DNA of 64,000 bases, taken from Macrostomum hystrix (Eukaryota > Platyhelminthes > Macrostomidae). The stretch spans positions 806,001-870,000 of the forward strand of contig CATNEN010000003.1 in NCBI GenBank assembly GCA_950097015.1, read 5' to 3'. The notes under the pieces were generated by a model. The model did not search any database. It saw only the letters and a list, made by a program, of their open reading frames with translations, and was not told the DNA's origin. Made by a program: the position numbers and the translations under genes. Shown here in pieces: positions 35,652 through 46,146 of this stretch; the stretch's first letter is position 1, and the number at the start of each line of letters is the position of its first letter.

Positions 35652-35803
35652 GTGAGGATTATAGTCTTTTTTGGAAAAAAATCAATGCATTTTAATCAAA
35701 TCTAATGCATTTATTTGAAAATACGAGCAGCGTTTAAAGTAAATGACTAGCAAGTAATCAATAACTGCAACCAAACTTCACATAGCCAACCAATTCTTTT
35801 CAG

Positions 35804-36434
35804 TACCCTCCAGTGGACGTAGCAACCAAATCCGATATCCTAAAATCGAATTACGAATGGCGCCTGGCTTGCTATGAGTGCTGCACTTTTACGGATCCCC
35901 TGCTCAGCACATCCAGTGTAAAGGAAGACGCGTGTGCAAACTGCGAGCAGTGGATTCTCCTTGTCCGAAAAAAGAACCAGCGGGCAGCTGAACTAGCTGG
36001 CACGTGGAAGCGGGTCAGACCCAGATCAAGGAAGCTAGTTAAGCTGAGGATGTGCAATAAGTACAGCGACATAATGAGCTACAACGGATGCCGACGCTCG
36101 GATTGTCCGTTCGCCCACGGAGAAGTGGAGTACTGGCTCTGGGAGCAGGAACGTATAGGAAAGTTCTCATACAACAGGTTTCTGAGGGAGAACCGCCCAG
36201 CTGGGTCACAACTGCCGCTGATTCTCCGCGAGCTCCCGAGAAAACCGAGTCGCATTGTGTACGCGGGTACAAAGCAACTGCCCGCTAGGCTGCAGCCTGA
36301 CGGGTCACGAGAGTCAGCACCCAGGCTGTGTGAAAGCCTTTTTGATGGGAAAAAATGCAGACACTCGACCAATTGTAGCAATGCTCATTGTGCGGAAGAG
36401 GAGCAGTTGTGGAAAATAATGCAGCAGCCTAAAG
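35804..36434 (+). CDS. CCCH module exon A, left arm
   Basis: Enters in phase 0 from the TPR exon (acceptor TTCTTTTCAG) and leaves in phase 1 (AAAG, then GTAAAT). It encodes a CxxC...CxxC zinc-ribbon-like pair (ACYECC; CANCEQW), a CX11CX4CX3H finger (CNKYSDIMSYNGCRRSDCPF then AH), a linker and a CX8CX5CX3H finger (CESLFDGKKC...C...H). Ribbon plus CCCH followed by an acidic VEYWLWEQER helix recalls the N-terminal region of HELZ2/ZC3H7-type RNA-binding proteins. An RNA-binding role is inferred from the fingers. Confidence 0.8.
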
Positions 36435-36479
36435 GTAAATTCCATAGTTAAGCTTTTCAATGGCATAATTCCTATTTCC

Positions 36480-36810
36480 GCCATTCTCCCTATCCTACAA
36501 ACATCCCAAACCATATCCACTTCCTATCCTACACCCACCCCAAACTATACCCTCTCCCTATCCTACACCCATCCCAAACCATACCCTCTCCATATCCTAC
36601 ACCCATCCCAAACTATACCCTCTCCCCATCCTACCCCATCCTACACCCATCCTACACCCATCCCAAAGCATACCCTCTCCCTATCCTACCCCATCCCAAA
36701 CGATGCCCTCTCCCTATCCTACACCCATCCCAAAGCATACCCTCTCCGTATCCTACCCCATTCCAAAGCATACCCTCTCCCTATCCTACCCCATCCCAAA
36801 CGATGGGGTA
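36480..36810. repeat. 33/34-bp minisatellite, intron A-B
   Basis: About nine copies of CTCTCCCTATCCTACACCCA then TCCCAAACCATACC, C-rich on the coding strand. Same family as 37.86-39.09, 40.37-41.17 and the right-arm arrays. Confidence 0.93.
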
Positions 36811-37154
36811 CAAAGGTTTTGCTTGGATTTATTAGAGGCTTGTTTCTGCTTGGGCTGGATCCCAATCCCAGTTTCGCTGGTGATCCGCAGCAAGCACGTT
36901 AGTCTTTTTACTGTATTTAGTTTCTCTTAGCAATAAAGCCTGGCACTCATCTCAGAGGGCACTATAGCTCGGTGGCAACTGTGATCCGAATAGTTGTGAG
37001 CTCGAATAGTTGGATTCTGGAGATGGAAGGTTTCATGTCTTTGTCAAGCAATATGTTTGCTAAAATGACTCGCGAAGCAACTGGTGGTTCCATCAGATCA
37101 GGCTGAGCTGTACAGTTGGCTTACATCAAACAACATCACTACTACAAATTCCAG

Positions 37155-37802
37155 AGGACTGGCCAGCTGGACTAAGAGACCTAATCGACAACATCGAGCC
37201 TGAACTAGTTGGCTGGAGCCTGGAGTCTCACTGTGACTGGAAACTGGCCTGCTACAAGTGCGCCAAGTCTATTGATGCCCTGCAGAGCAAGTTCTCAATT
37301 AATGAGTCCCTTAATATATGTGAGCAATGTGAGCAGTGCTTCCTACTGGTCAGACCGAAGGGTAACGCAGTCAGCAACGAGTGGCGGCGAGTCCGCCTCA
37401 AAGTGCGGAAAGTGATTAGGTGCCAGAATTATGACTCGGGAAAATGCCGTTGCTCCGACTGCGACAGGGCCCACGGTGACTTGGAGCTGAAAATCTGGAA
37501 ACTGGAGAGGCTCCAGAAGTTCTCGATTGAACAGTTTCTAGAAGACAACCGCACAGCTGCGTCACAACTGCCGCTGATTCTCCGCGAGGTCCCAGGAAGC
37601 AGCGGACAACTGAGTCGCATTGTGTACGCGGGTCCACAGCAACGGCCCGCTAGGCTGCAGCCTGACGGGTCACGAGTAAGAGAGTCACCCAGGCTGTGTG
37701 AAAGCCTTTTTGATGGGAAAAAATGCAGACACTCGAGCAATTGTTGCAATGCTCATTGTGCGGAAGAGGAGCAGTTGTGGAAAATAATGCAGCAGTCCAA
37801 AG
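37155..37802 (+). CDS. CCCH module exon B, left arm (mosaic)
   Basis: Phase 1 in, phase 1 out. It opens with DWPAGLRDLIDNIEPELVGW, then a CxxC...CxxC pair (CYKC; CEQCEQC), a CX7CX4CX3H finger (CQNYDSGKCRCSDCDRAH) and a CX8CX5CX3H finger. No stop interrupts the frame from the acceptor AG at 37153-37154 to the donor. The first three quarters match exon C almost exactly, whereas the last finger (PRLCESLFDGKKCRHS) matches exon A, so the exon looks like a recombinant of the two. Confidence 0.8.
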
Positions 37803-37857
37803 GTAAATTTCTGCGTTAAGCTTTTCTATGTCATAACTCCTATTTTTCTTTATATTA

Positions 37858-39092
37858 TCTCCCTATCCTACACCCATCCCAAAGCATAGCCTCTCCCTAT
37901 CCTACACCAATCCAAAACCATACCCTCTCCCTATCCTACACCAATCCCAAACCATACCCTCTCCCTATCCTACACCCATCCCAAACCATACCCTCTCCCT
38001 ATCCTTCACCCATCCCACCATACCCTCTCCCTATCCTTCACCCATCCCACCATACCCTCTCCCTATCCTTCACCCATCCCACCATACCCTCTCCCTATCC
38101 TTCACCCATCGCACCATACCCTCTCCCTATCCTTCACCCATCCCACCATACCCTCTCCCTATCCTTCACCCACCCCACCATACCCTCTCCCTATCCTTCA
38201 CCCATCCCAAACCATACCCTCTCCCTATCCTACACCCATCCCACCATACCCTCTCCCTATCCTACACCCATCCCAAACCATACCCTCTCCCTATCCTACA
38301 CCCATCCCACCATACCCTCTCCCTATCCTTCAACCATCCCAAACCATACCCTCTCCCTATCCTACACCCATCCCAAACCATACCCTCTCCCTATCCTACA
38401 CCCATCCCAAAGCATACCCTCTCCCTATCCTACACCCATCCCAAACCATACCCTCTCCCTATCCTACCCCATCCCAAAGCATACCCTCTCCCTATCCTAC
38501 CCCATCCCAAACGATGCCCTCTCTCTATCCTACACCCATCCCAAACCATTCCCTCTCCCTATCCTACACCCATCCCAAACCATACCCTCTCCCTATCCTA
38601 CACCCATCCCAAACCATACCCTCTCCCTATCCTACACCCAGCCCAAACGATGCCCTCTCCCTATCCTACACCCATCCCAAACCATACCCTCTCCCTATCC
38701 TACACCCAGCCCAAACGATGCCCTCTCCCTATCCTACACCCATCCCAAAGCATACCCTCTCCCTATCCTACACCCATCCCAAACCATACCCTCTCCCTAT
38801 CCTACACCCATCCCAAACCATACCCTCTCCCTATCCTACACCCATTCCAAAACATACCCTCTCCCTATCCTACACCCATCCCAAACCATACCCTCTCCCT
38901 ATCCTACACCCATCCCAAACCATACCCTCTCCCTATCCTACACCCATCCCAAACCATACCCTCTCCCTATCCTACACCCAGCCCAAACCATACCCTCTCC
39001 CTATCCTACACCCATCCCAAACCATACCCTCTCCCTATCCTACACCCATCCCAAAGCATACCCTCTCCCTATCCTACCCCATCCCAAACGAT
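37858..39092. repeat. 33/34-bp minisatellite, intron B-C
   Basis: About 36 tandem units in the coding-strand C-rich orientation, with TTCACCCATCCCACCATACC variants clustered at 38000-38330. Its right end runs into the same unique intron sequence (GATGGGGTACAAAGGTTTTG) that follows the array at 36.8 kb. Confidence 0.95.
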
Positions 39093-39485
39093 GGGGTACA
39101 AAGGTTTTGCTTGGATTTATTAGAGGCTTGTTTCTGCTTGGGCTGGATCCCAATCCCAGTTTCGCTGGTGATCCGCAGCAAGCACGTTAGTCTTTTTACT
39201 GTATTTAGTTTCAATTAGCAATAAAGCCTGGCACTCATCTCAGACCATCCGAAAAAGTGAGCCATTAGTCTCAGCTGATCAGATCACCCAGCTTGCACTA
39301 TAGCTCGGTGGCAACTGTGATCCGCTTGGAGCACGAATAGTTGGATTCTGGAGATGGAAGGTTTCATGTCTTTGTCAAGCAATATGTTTGCTAAAATGAC
39401 TCGCGAAGCAACTGGTGGTTCCATCAGATCAGGCTGAGCTGTACAGTTGGCTTACATCAAACATCATCACTACTACAAATTCCAG

Positions 39486-40136
39486 AGGACTGGCCAGCTG
39501 GACTAAGAGACCTAATCGACAACATCGAGCCTGAACTAGTTGGCTGGAGCCTGGAGTCTCACTGTGACTGGAAACTGGCCTGCTACAAGTGCGCCAAGTC
39601 TATTGATGCCCTGCAGAGCAAGTTCTCAATTAATGAGTCCCTTAATATATGTGAGCAATGTGAGCAGTGCTTCCTACTGGTCAGACCGAAGGGTAACGCA
39701 GTCAGCAACGAGTGGCGGCGAGTCCGCCTCAAAGTGCGGAAAGTGATTAGGTGCCAGAATTATGACTCGGGAAAATGCCGTTGCTCCGACTGCGACAGGG
39801 CCCACGGTGACTTGGAGCTGAAAATCTGGAAACTGGAGAGGCTCCAGAAGTTCTCGATTGAACAGTTTCTAGAAGACAACCGCACAGCTGGGTCACAACT
39901 GCCGCTGATTCTCCGCGAGCTCCCAGGAAGCAGAGGACAACCGAGTCGCATTGTGTACGCGGGTCCACAGCAACGGCCCGCCAGAATTCAGCCCGAGGTC
40001 CAAATGGGAAACGATTCCAGGGCCAAGCTTTGTAAATTTGTTTTAGATAATAAGCAATGTCGCAATTGGGACACTTGCACATTTGCGCATTGTGCCGAAG
40101 AGGAGCAATTGTGGAATGTCATGAAGAATCCCAAAG
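39486..40136 (+). CDS. CCCH module exon C, left arm
   Basis: Phase 1 in and out. Same layout as exon B: leading helical stretch, CxxC pairs, CX7CX4CX3H finger, linker, and a divergent second finger (CKFVLDNKQCRNWDTCTFAH, CX8CX5CX3H). The acceptor and about 350 bp of preceding intron are near copies of those of exon B, 2331 bp upstream, so B and C arose by tandem duplication. Confidence 0.8.
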
Positions 40137-40254
40137 GTAAATCGTGATCTACATCAATGAGTTGTGGTATAAGTAGTCTTCTCCACAGAACTCGCATCAG
40201 ATCTGCTGGCCCACCCAGCACATTAGCATGACGCCCGTTTCCCAAACCCCAACC

Positions 40255-40375
40255 CAATGCCTAGCACATTTTATTTTCCAAACTCCTGGCCAAAGAATCT
40301 GCAAACTCTTATCAAATAGATGCTGCCCGAGAGACCGAATAGTGGAAGCTCTTTCAGGCGCTTCCCAAAGCATAC
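40255..40375 (+). pseudogene. Degenerate copy of terminal exon D
   Basis: Sequence from ATTTTATTTTCCAAACTCCT onward aligns with the acceptor and start of exon D (41255 onward: TTTTATGTTCCAG, ACACCTGGCC), and GGAAGCTCTTTCAGGCGCTT with GGAAGCTCTGCCAGCCAAT. The acceptor AG is now AA and the frame is disrupted. Confidence 0.55.
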
Positions 40376-41178
40376 CCTCTCCCTATCCTACCCCATCCCA
40401 AACCATACCCTCTCCCTATCCTACACCCATCCCAAACCATACCCTCTCCCTATCCTACCCCATCCCAAACCATACCCTCTCCCTATCCTACACACATCCC
40501 AAACCATACCCTCTCCCTATCCTACACCCATTCCAAACCATACCCTCTCCCCATTCTACACACATCCCAAACCATACCCTCTCCCTATCCTACACCCATC
40601 CCAAACCATACCCTCTCCCCATTCTACACACATCCCAAACCATACCCTCTCCCTATCCTACACCCATCCCAAACCTTACCCTCTCCCTATCCTACACCCA
40701 TCCCAAACCATACCCTCTCCCTATCCTACACCCATCCCAAACCATACCCTCTCCCTATCCTACACCCATCCCAAACCATACCCTCTCCCTATCCTTCACC
40801 CATCCCAAACCATACCCTCTCCCTATCATTCACCCATCCCAAACCATACCCTCTCCCTATTCTACACACATCCCAAACCATACCCTCTCCCTATCCTTCA
40901 CCCATCCCAAACCATACCCTCTCCCCATTCTACACACATCCTAAACCATACCCTCTCCCTATCCTACACCCATCCCAAACCATACCCTCTCCCCATTCTA
41001 CACACATCCCAAACCATACCCTCTCCCTATCCTACACCCATCCAAACCTTACCCTCTCCCTATCCTACACCCATCCCAAACCATACCCTCTCCCTATCCT
41101 ACACCCATCCCAAACCATACCCTCTCCCTATCCTACACCCATCCCAAAGCATACCCTCTCCCCATTCCTATCCTACAG
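40365..41178. repeat. 33/34-bp minisatellite, intron C-D
   Basis: About 24 units with CCCCATTCTACACACATCCC variants. Coding-strand C-rich orientation as in the other left-arm introns. It makes one long spurious plus-strand frame running into exon D. Confidence 0.93.
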
Positions 41179-41270
41179 TCCTACAGGCATTGATCGCGTG
41201 TTTGAAACCCACAATCGACTTTGTCTGGCGCAAGCAGACTAAATTACAAAGCATTTATTTTATGTTCCAG

Positions 41271-41443
41271 ACACCTGGCCGATTGCTCTGCGATCTTTTA
41301 TCGAAAAGATACCAGCACAAAATATCTTTGCGTTTGGCGGAAGCTCTGCCAGCCAATCAGGCGACCGCAGGAGTCTGGTACAGCAGAAGTCAAAAAAAGC
41401 CAAGAACCTGTTTGAGGTACTGCCTTGCGATGTGCAAGACTAA
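41271..41443 (+). CDS. Terminal exon D of left-arm CCCH gene
   Basis: Acceptor TTTATGTTCCAG, two leading bases completing the phase-1 codon, then a 57-codon frame beginning DTWPIALRSFIEKIPAQN, with a basic stretch QQKSKKAKNLFE, ending VQD and TAA. The same exon exists in reverse at 44694-44899 with a conserved frame, which supports it being coding. With the TPR exon and A, B and C, the predicted protein is about 1701 aa with six CCCH fingers. No helicase region follows. Confidence 0.7.
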
Positions 41444-41830
41444 TGTTTACTGTTTCGTCACCTTTTGTACGACTTTATTTTACCATTTCAATTTGATGCT
41501 GCCGATCTGCTCCATTAATATTTGCACCCATTGTCCACATTGTTAATGCCAAAGAAACTATGGAAAGATGGCAGCTAAGTACAGGATCTGATTGAGCTGG
41601 TTTTCGCTCAAAAAGTTTTTCACAGTCTTGCTGGTGTGAGAGCATGCATTGTGACTCGTCCATTCCCTGAGTTTGCGCTAAAATCGTCTGGTTATCACAT
41701 CTGTGCTAGTTGGGCCATAGACATCCATGCAGGAAAAGTTTCCCGTTCCTTACGACACACTCAAAATCCATGATTCTGCTGAAATTTACTACTTAAAGCA
41801 CGAGAGACCTTTAATATTAGACTCGTTGCT

Positions 41831-42325
41831 TACTAGCCTTGACTGTGAACTCAGAGAGGTATCAAGGGCAATATATAACCAAGGTTACTAGCCTGGACTG
41901 TGAACTCAGAGAGGTATCAAGGGCAATATATAACCAAGGTTACTAGCCTGGACTGTGAACTCAGAGAGGTATCAAGGGCAATATATAACCAAGGTTACTA
42001 GCCTTGACTGTGAACTCAGAGAGGTATCAAGGGCATTATATAACCAAGTTTACTAGCCTGGACTGTGAACTCAGAGAGGTATCAAGGGCAATATATAACC
42101 AAGGTTACTAGCCTGGACTGTGAACTCAGAGAGGTATCAAGGGCAATATATAACCAAGGTTACTAGCCTGGACTGTGAACTCAGAGAGGTATCAAGGGCA
42201 ATATATAACCAAGGTTACTAGCCTGGACTGTGAACTCAGAGAGGTATCAAGGGCAATATATAACCAAGGTTACTAGCCTGGACTGTGAACTCAGAGAGGT
42301 ATCAAGGGCAATATATAACCAAGGC
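41831..42325. repeat. 55-bp tandem repeat, nine copies
   Basis: Nine copies of a 55-bp unit beginning TACTAGCCTGGACTGTGAAC, almost identical to each other, which indicates recent amplification. The array starts about 100 bp inside the spacer from the left arm. Confidence 0.95.
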
Positions 42326-42759
42326 GTCTCAAGTTGATTTTGTTTATGAATTCCTGCGATGCCCCGTCGACATGCACTAAATTACACAAGTGCAGTAACT
42401 TTTCCAACTAAAACTGTCGACATTGCTTGGTGTTTTGTCAGCTTTTTGTCAGTTTTTTATTTGATTTGTGTATGTTACTGTCTGAGATTTCTGACTGTTT
42501 ATTAACGAAAAAACTCACTAAAGTAAACTTTTTCATAACTTAACATTTTGCGATTCAAAACTGACTAATACTGGGTGCGAGCGTATATTCAGAAGCTTAC
42601 AGAAGCACAACTTTTCTAATTATTTTAGCTAGTTTTCTCTGCTCTCTAAAACAGTAATATTGAAACATTTTTTGCGCATGCGGGTGTAAAACTTTGAAGT
42701 CGTACTTGGCACGTAGTTTCACAATTACTTAAACGTAAAATGGCATGCACCTGATTTTA

Positions 42760-42968
42760 ATCTTTTGCCCAGTAGTTAGAGCTTCGAAATTTTGATCGAG
42801 TGTTCGGGAGTTCGAATCTTGGCCTAACCGGCCCAACCAAGCTGGGATAAGACATTGGGTTGGCTGTATTGGCTCATCCATTTGCATGAGCGTTACACCA
42901 TTTTTGGAAGCTCCTACGGAATAGCTTTGGTTTTGTAACTGGCTGCACAACTGGGACGTTTGGCGCAC
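42760..42968 (+). mobile_element. Diverged SINE with tRNA-like head
   Basis: Head-like AGTAGTTAGAGCTTCGAAAT and GGGAGTTCGAATCTTGGCC, then a body ending TAACTGGCTGCACAACTGGG, which resembles the 3' end of family 2. The middle differs, so it may be a separate subfamily. Confidence 0.45.
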
Positions 42969-43619
42969 TTTTTTCTCTTTTTAGATTTTTCTATCGTACA
43001 TTTCTTTCTTTAATTATAACATAACATTAACTATAACAAAATGTTTTATAAGGTTACTGAAATTCTTTGCTTAATGCGAATCACAAATAGTCGACAACAA
43101 TATACACAGTGGAAGGTGTTACTTATGTTTTGATCGCAGCATAAATGGAACGTGAAGTGACGTTTGAGAATAGATCGAATGCTCATTGAGGTAACGGAAT
43201 GGAAATTTTACTATCGAGAATATTCTTCCGCAGCACGAAAGTCTAGTGCCAGTAGTGTCGCACTGCCTCTGTTGTCATGACAACAAGCTGCCCCGCTTTG
43301 TTCGCATTGTGAATTATTTCTATCTATTTTTTTCTCAACTGAGTACATGTAGCTAGGAACTTGGATGTACGTGCTTGTAAGAGAAACTAGGAACTACGTT
43401 TCCAAATGAACAGAGCTAGCTGAATGTGCATTAAGAAAGGAACTGCATGGGGTGAAGTCTATAGGATGGAAGCAGTTTCCTGAACAGGCTTTGAGCGAGC
43501 TGCAGCACAGACTGCCAATATTAGCACTTCCTTTATACTACAGCTAACTGTCTTTGCAGTTACAGATACTATAACTCAAACTGACACCTACTGTATATAG
43601 AAACAGTAGGTTCTAGTAG

Positions 43620-43905
43620 CATTTGTGGTTAGAGCGTCGGACTCACGACTTGAAGGTCGGGGGTTCGATTCCCGACTGGAACAATTTGCGTCCTCCTTTA
43701 GCAGGCAATTAACTTAGCATTGCTTCAGTTCACCCCAGCTGCTTAATGGGTTCCAGCATTACAGGAATAATTGAGGGTGGGTGTGGCGTCTCCACAGTCC
43801 ATGGACTGAACAGCTGTACGCAGCCTTCAGATGCGCCGCGCATTAGCTGCTGCTGTGCTGTCGGCTGCACATCTGACCCAATTGGGGCAGGTGTAATCAA
43901 TTAAT
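43620..43905 (+). mobile_element. SINE family 2, near full length
   Basis: tRNA-like head with GTGGTTAGAGCGTCGGACTC and GGGGGTTCGATTCCCGACTG, then a central block (TCCTTTAGCAGGCAATTAAC, TTGCTTCAGTTCACCCCAGC, AATGGGTTCCAGCATTA) and a 3' part with CTGAACAGCTGTACGCAGCC. The central block resembles the Nin domain described in SINEs of several marine animals (recalled, not searched). It is not a functional tRNA gene: the acceptor stem does not pair. Confidence 0.7.
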
Positions 43906-43932
43906 TTTTTTACAGAAACAATTGAGGCAAGC

Positions 43933-43962
43933 ACGATGTAAATAAACATTTATTTACATCGT
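43933..43962. repeat. Perfect 14-bp hairpin
   Basis: ACGATGTAAATAAA at 43933-43946 is exactly complementary to 43949-43962 with a 2-nt loop. Immediately after a SINE copy, in the spacer of the large palindrome. Confidence 0.8.
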
Positions 43963-44270
43963 ACATTAAATTAGTACCCATTCAATTTTGGAAATTTGAA
44001 CAAAAACTTAATTGCACACCAGGTGAAACAGACCGATTTAAGCACGCAAATAAAATAAAAATGTGGCAGTTTATTTAGCGAAGTTGATGTCGCTGAGTTA
44101 AGCAATATTAAATCAGATTGGCCTGTACAATACATGAGCACAGAACTTTTTAATCAATTGCATGCTGTACGCGTGTAATTCGCAGAGAAATAAAAATTAG
44201 TTAAAATAACATAATTTAATTGTTAAGAAAAAACTGGCACATTATAAAGTAAACGACGCCGTATAACAAT

Positions 44271-44294
44271 TAGACTACAAATTATTGTAGTCTA
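44271..44294. repeat. Perfect 10-bp hairpin
   Basis: TAGACTACAA and TTGTAGTCTA separated by ATTA. Confidence 0.8.
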
Positions 44295-44586
44295 TGGTAA
44301 TGAGAGCTGTGCGCTGTAGCGATTCCCAAATTGATTCTGAATTGCGGCAGAATAATAAAGTTAATGTGTGTCGTAAAGTAAAGTGAAAACATTTCCAGCA
44401 TGTCTATGGCCCAACCTACACAAAGATGTCTCGCAAATCAGACGATTTTAATGCAAACTTAGGGAATGTACGAGCGTAAGAGTCACGATTCATGCTCACA
44501 TCAGCAAGACTGTGAAATACTTTTTAGCCAAGCAAAAAGTAAACCAGCTCTATCAGATCCTGTACTTAGATGCCAGCTGTCCATAA

Positions 44587-44592
44587 TTTATT
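44587..44592 (-). promoter_or_regulatory. Candidate polyadenylation signal, right-arm CCCH gene
   Basis: AATAAA on the minus strand about 105 nt past the exon D stop. The left arm has AATATT at the aligned place. Confidence 0.35.
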
Positions 44593-44693
44593 CGACATGT
44601 GAACAATGGGTGCAAATTCTTTTATAGCATATCGGCAGCATCAAATCAAAATGGTAAAATAAAGTCTTGTCAAATGTGACGAAACAGTAAACA

Positions 44694-44899
44694 TTAGTGA
44701 TCTAGCACATCGCGAGGCAGTACCTCAAACAGGTTCTTGGCTTTTTTTACTTCTGCGGTACCAAAGAATCGCCTGTACGGTTTTGTTTGCTTTGTTCCTA
44801 CAGCCCGCGCTGATTGGCTGGCAGAGCTTCCGCCAGAGGCAAGGCTATTTTGTGCTGGTATCTTTTCAACAAGAGATCGCAGAGCAATCGGCCAGGTGT
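44694..44899 (-). CDS. Terminal exon D of right-arm CCCH gene
   Basis: Acceptor TTTATGTTCCAG, then DTWPIALRSLVEKIPAQN, and after an insertion of 11 codons relative to the left arm, EVKKAKNLFEVLPRDVLDH and TAA. It joins exon A (phase 1) in frame, so the right-arm gene remains potentially functional at about 1287 aa without exons B and C. Confidence 0.7.
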
Positions 44900-45004
44900 C
44901 TGGAACATAAATGCTTTGTAATTTAGTCTGCTTGCGCCAGACAAAGTGGATTGTGGCTTTCAAACACGCGATCAATGCCAGAATGTTGCATAGGAATGGG
45001 GTAT

Positions 45005-45180
45005 GGTGTGGCATGGACTGTAGGATAGGGAGAGGGTATGCTTTGGGATGGGTGTAGGATGGGGATGGGGCATGGTGTGGTATGGACTATAGGAAAGGAA
45101 TGGGGCATGGTGTGGTATGGACTATAGGAAAGGAATGGGGCATGGTGTGGGATGGACTGTAGGATGGGAATGGGGCATGT
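45005..45180. repeat. Degenerate minisatellite edge next to exon D
   Basis: Diverged units with GGAATGGGGCATGGTGTGGT and TGGACTATAGGAAAGGAATG, matching the edge seen at 41160-41180 in the left arm (CCCATTCCTATCCTACAGTC) but further amplified. Confidence 0.7.
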
Positions 45181-45186
45181 GGGATG

Positions 45187-45340
45187 GACTGTAGGATGGG
45201 ATCACCAGCGAAACTGGGATTGGGATCCAGCCCAAGCAAAACAAGCCTCTAATAAATCCAAGCAAAACCTTTGTGTCTGTTGGAGATCTTGCTCTATCAG
45301 CCTTAAGTAATTATCCGTGCAATGAGGCTGGGCATCGTTT
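45187..45340 (-). pseudogene. Remnant of the intron segment upstream of a lost CCCH exon
   Basis: Reverse complement of the intron segment at 36805-36890 and 39095-39180 (ATCCCAATCCCAGTTTCGCT, TTGCTTGGATTTATTAGAGG), but the exon that should follow is gone; minisatellite flanks it on both sides. Confidence 0.65.
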
Positions 45341-46146
45341 GGGATGGGTGTAGGATAGGGAGAGGGTATGGTTTGGGATGGGTGTAGGATAGGGAGAGGG
45401 TATGGTTTGGGATGGGTGTAGGATAGGGAGAGGGTATGGTTTGGGATGGGGTAGGATAGGGAGAGGATATGGTTTGGGATGGGGTAGGATAGGGAGAGGG
45501 TATGGTTTGGGATGGGGTAGGATAGGGAGAGGGTATGGTTTGGGATGGGGTAGGATAGGGAGAGGGTATGGTTTGGGATGGGTGTAGGATAGGGAGAGGG
45601 TATGGTTTGGGATGGGTGTAGGATAGGGAGAGGGCATCGTTTAGGATGGGTGTAGGATAGGGACAGGGCATCGTTTAGGATGGGTGTAGGATAGGGAGAG
45701 GGCATCGTTTAGGATGGGTGTAGGATAGGGAGAGGGCATCGTTTGGGATGGGTGTAGGATAGGGAGAGGGCATCGCTTAGGATGGGTGTAGGATAGGGAG
45801 AGGGCATCGTTTAGGATGGGTGTAGGATAGGGAGAGGGCATCGTTTAGGATGGGTGTAGGATAGGGAGAGGGCATCGTTTAGGATGGGTGTAGGATAGGG
45901 AGAGGGCATCGTTTAGGATGGGTGTAGGATAGGGAGAGGGCATCGTTTAGGATGGGTGTAGGATAGGGAGAGGGCATCGTTTAGGATGGGTGTAGGATAG
46001 GGAGAGGGCATCGTTTGGGATGGGTGTAGGATAGGGAGAGGGCATCGCTTAGGATGGGTGTAGGATAGGGAGAGGGCATCGTTTGGGATGGGTGTAGGAT
46101 AGGGAGAGGGCATCGCTTAGGATGGGTGTATGATAGGGAGAGCTCT
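45330..46146. repeat. 33/34-bp minisatellite, right arm, first block
   Basis: About 24 units; the G-rich strand is plus. The half nearest 46 kb is dominated by a GGGCATCGTTTAGGATGGGT variant not frequent elsewhere, a local homogenisation. Confidence 0.93.

Larger units (their letters stand above)
32625..41731 (+). repeat. Left arm of large inverted duplication
   Basis: Homologous in reverse to about 44390-59006. Shared parts are the TPR-like exon, CCCH exon A, intron pieces, the 33/34-bp minisatellite, the terminal exon and about 290 bp of 3' flank ending near CTATGGCCCAAC (reverse) at 41711-41731. The outer edge is at CACTCAGCAATAAGCA. Confidence 0.9.
41732..44389. other. Spacer at centre of inverted duplication
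   Basis: About 2.66 kb of sequence not mirrored between arms. It contains a 55-bp tandem array (41831-42325), diverged and good SINE family 2 copies (42760-42968, 43620-43905) and two short perfect hairpins (43933-43962, 44271-44294). No gene is seen. Confidence 0.65.

Noticed and set aside
38514-41546. Plus-strand frames of 234, 238 and 408 codons (PSPYPTPIPNH repeats)
   Set aside because: 33/34-bp minisatellite in introns; the 408-codon frame runs into exon D in the wrong frame.
43620-43692. tRNA gene
   Set aside because: Box A- and B-like sequences are present but the acceptor stem does not pair and a SINE body follows; the same head recurs at other copies.
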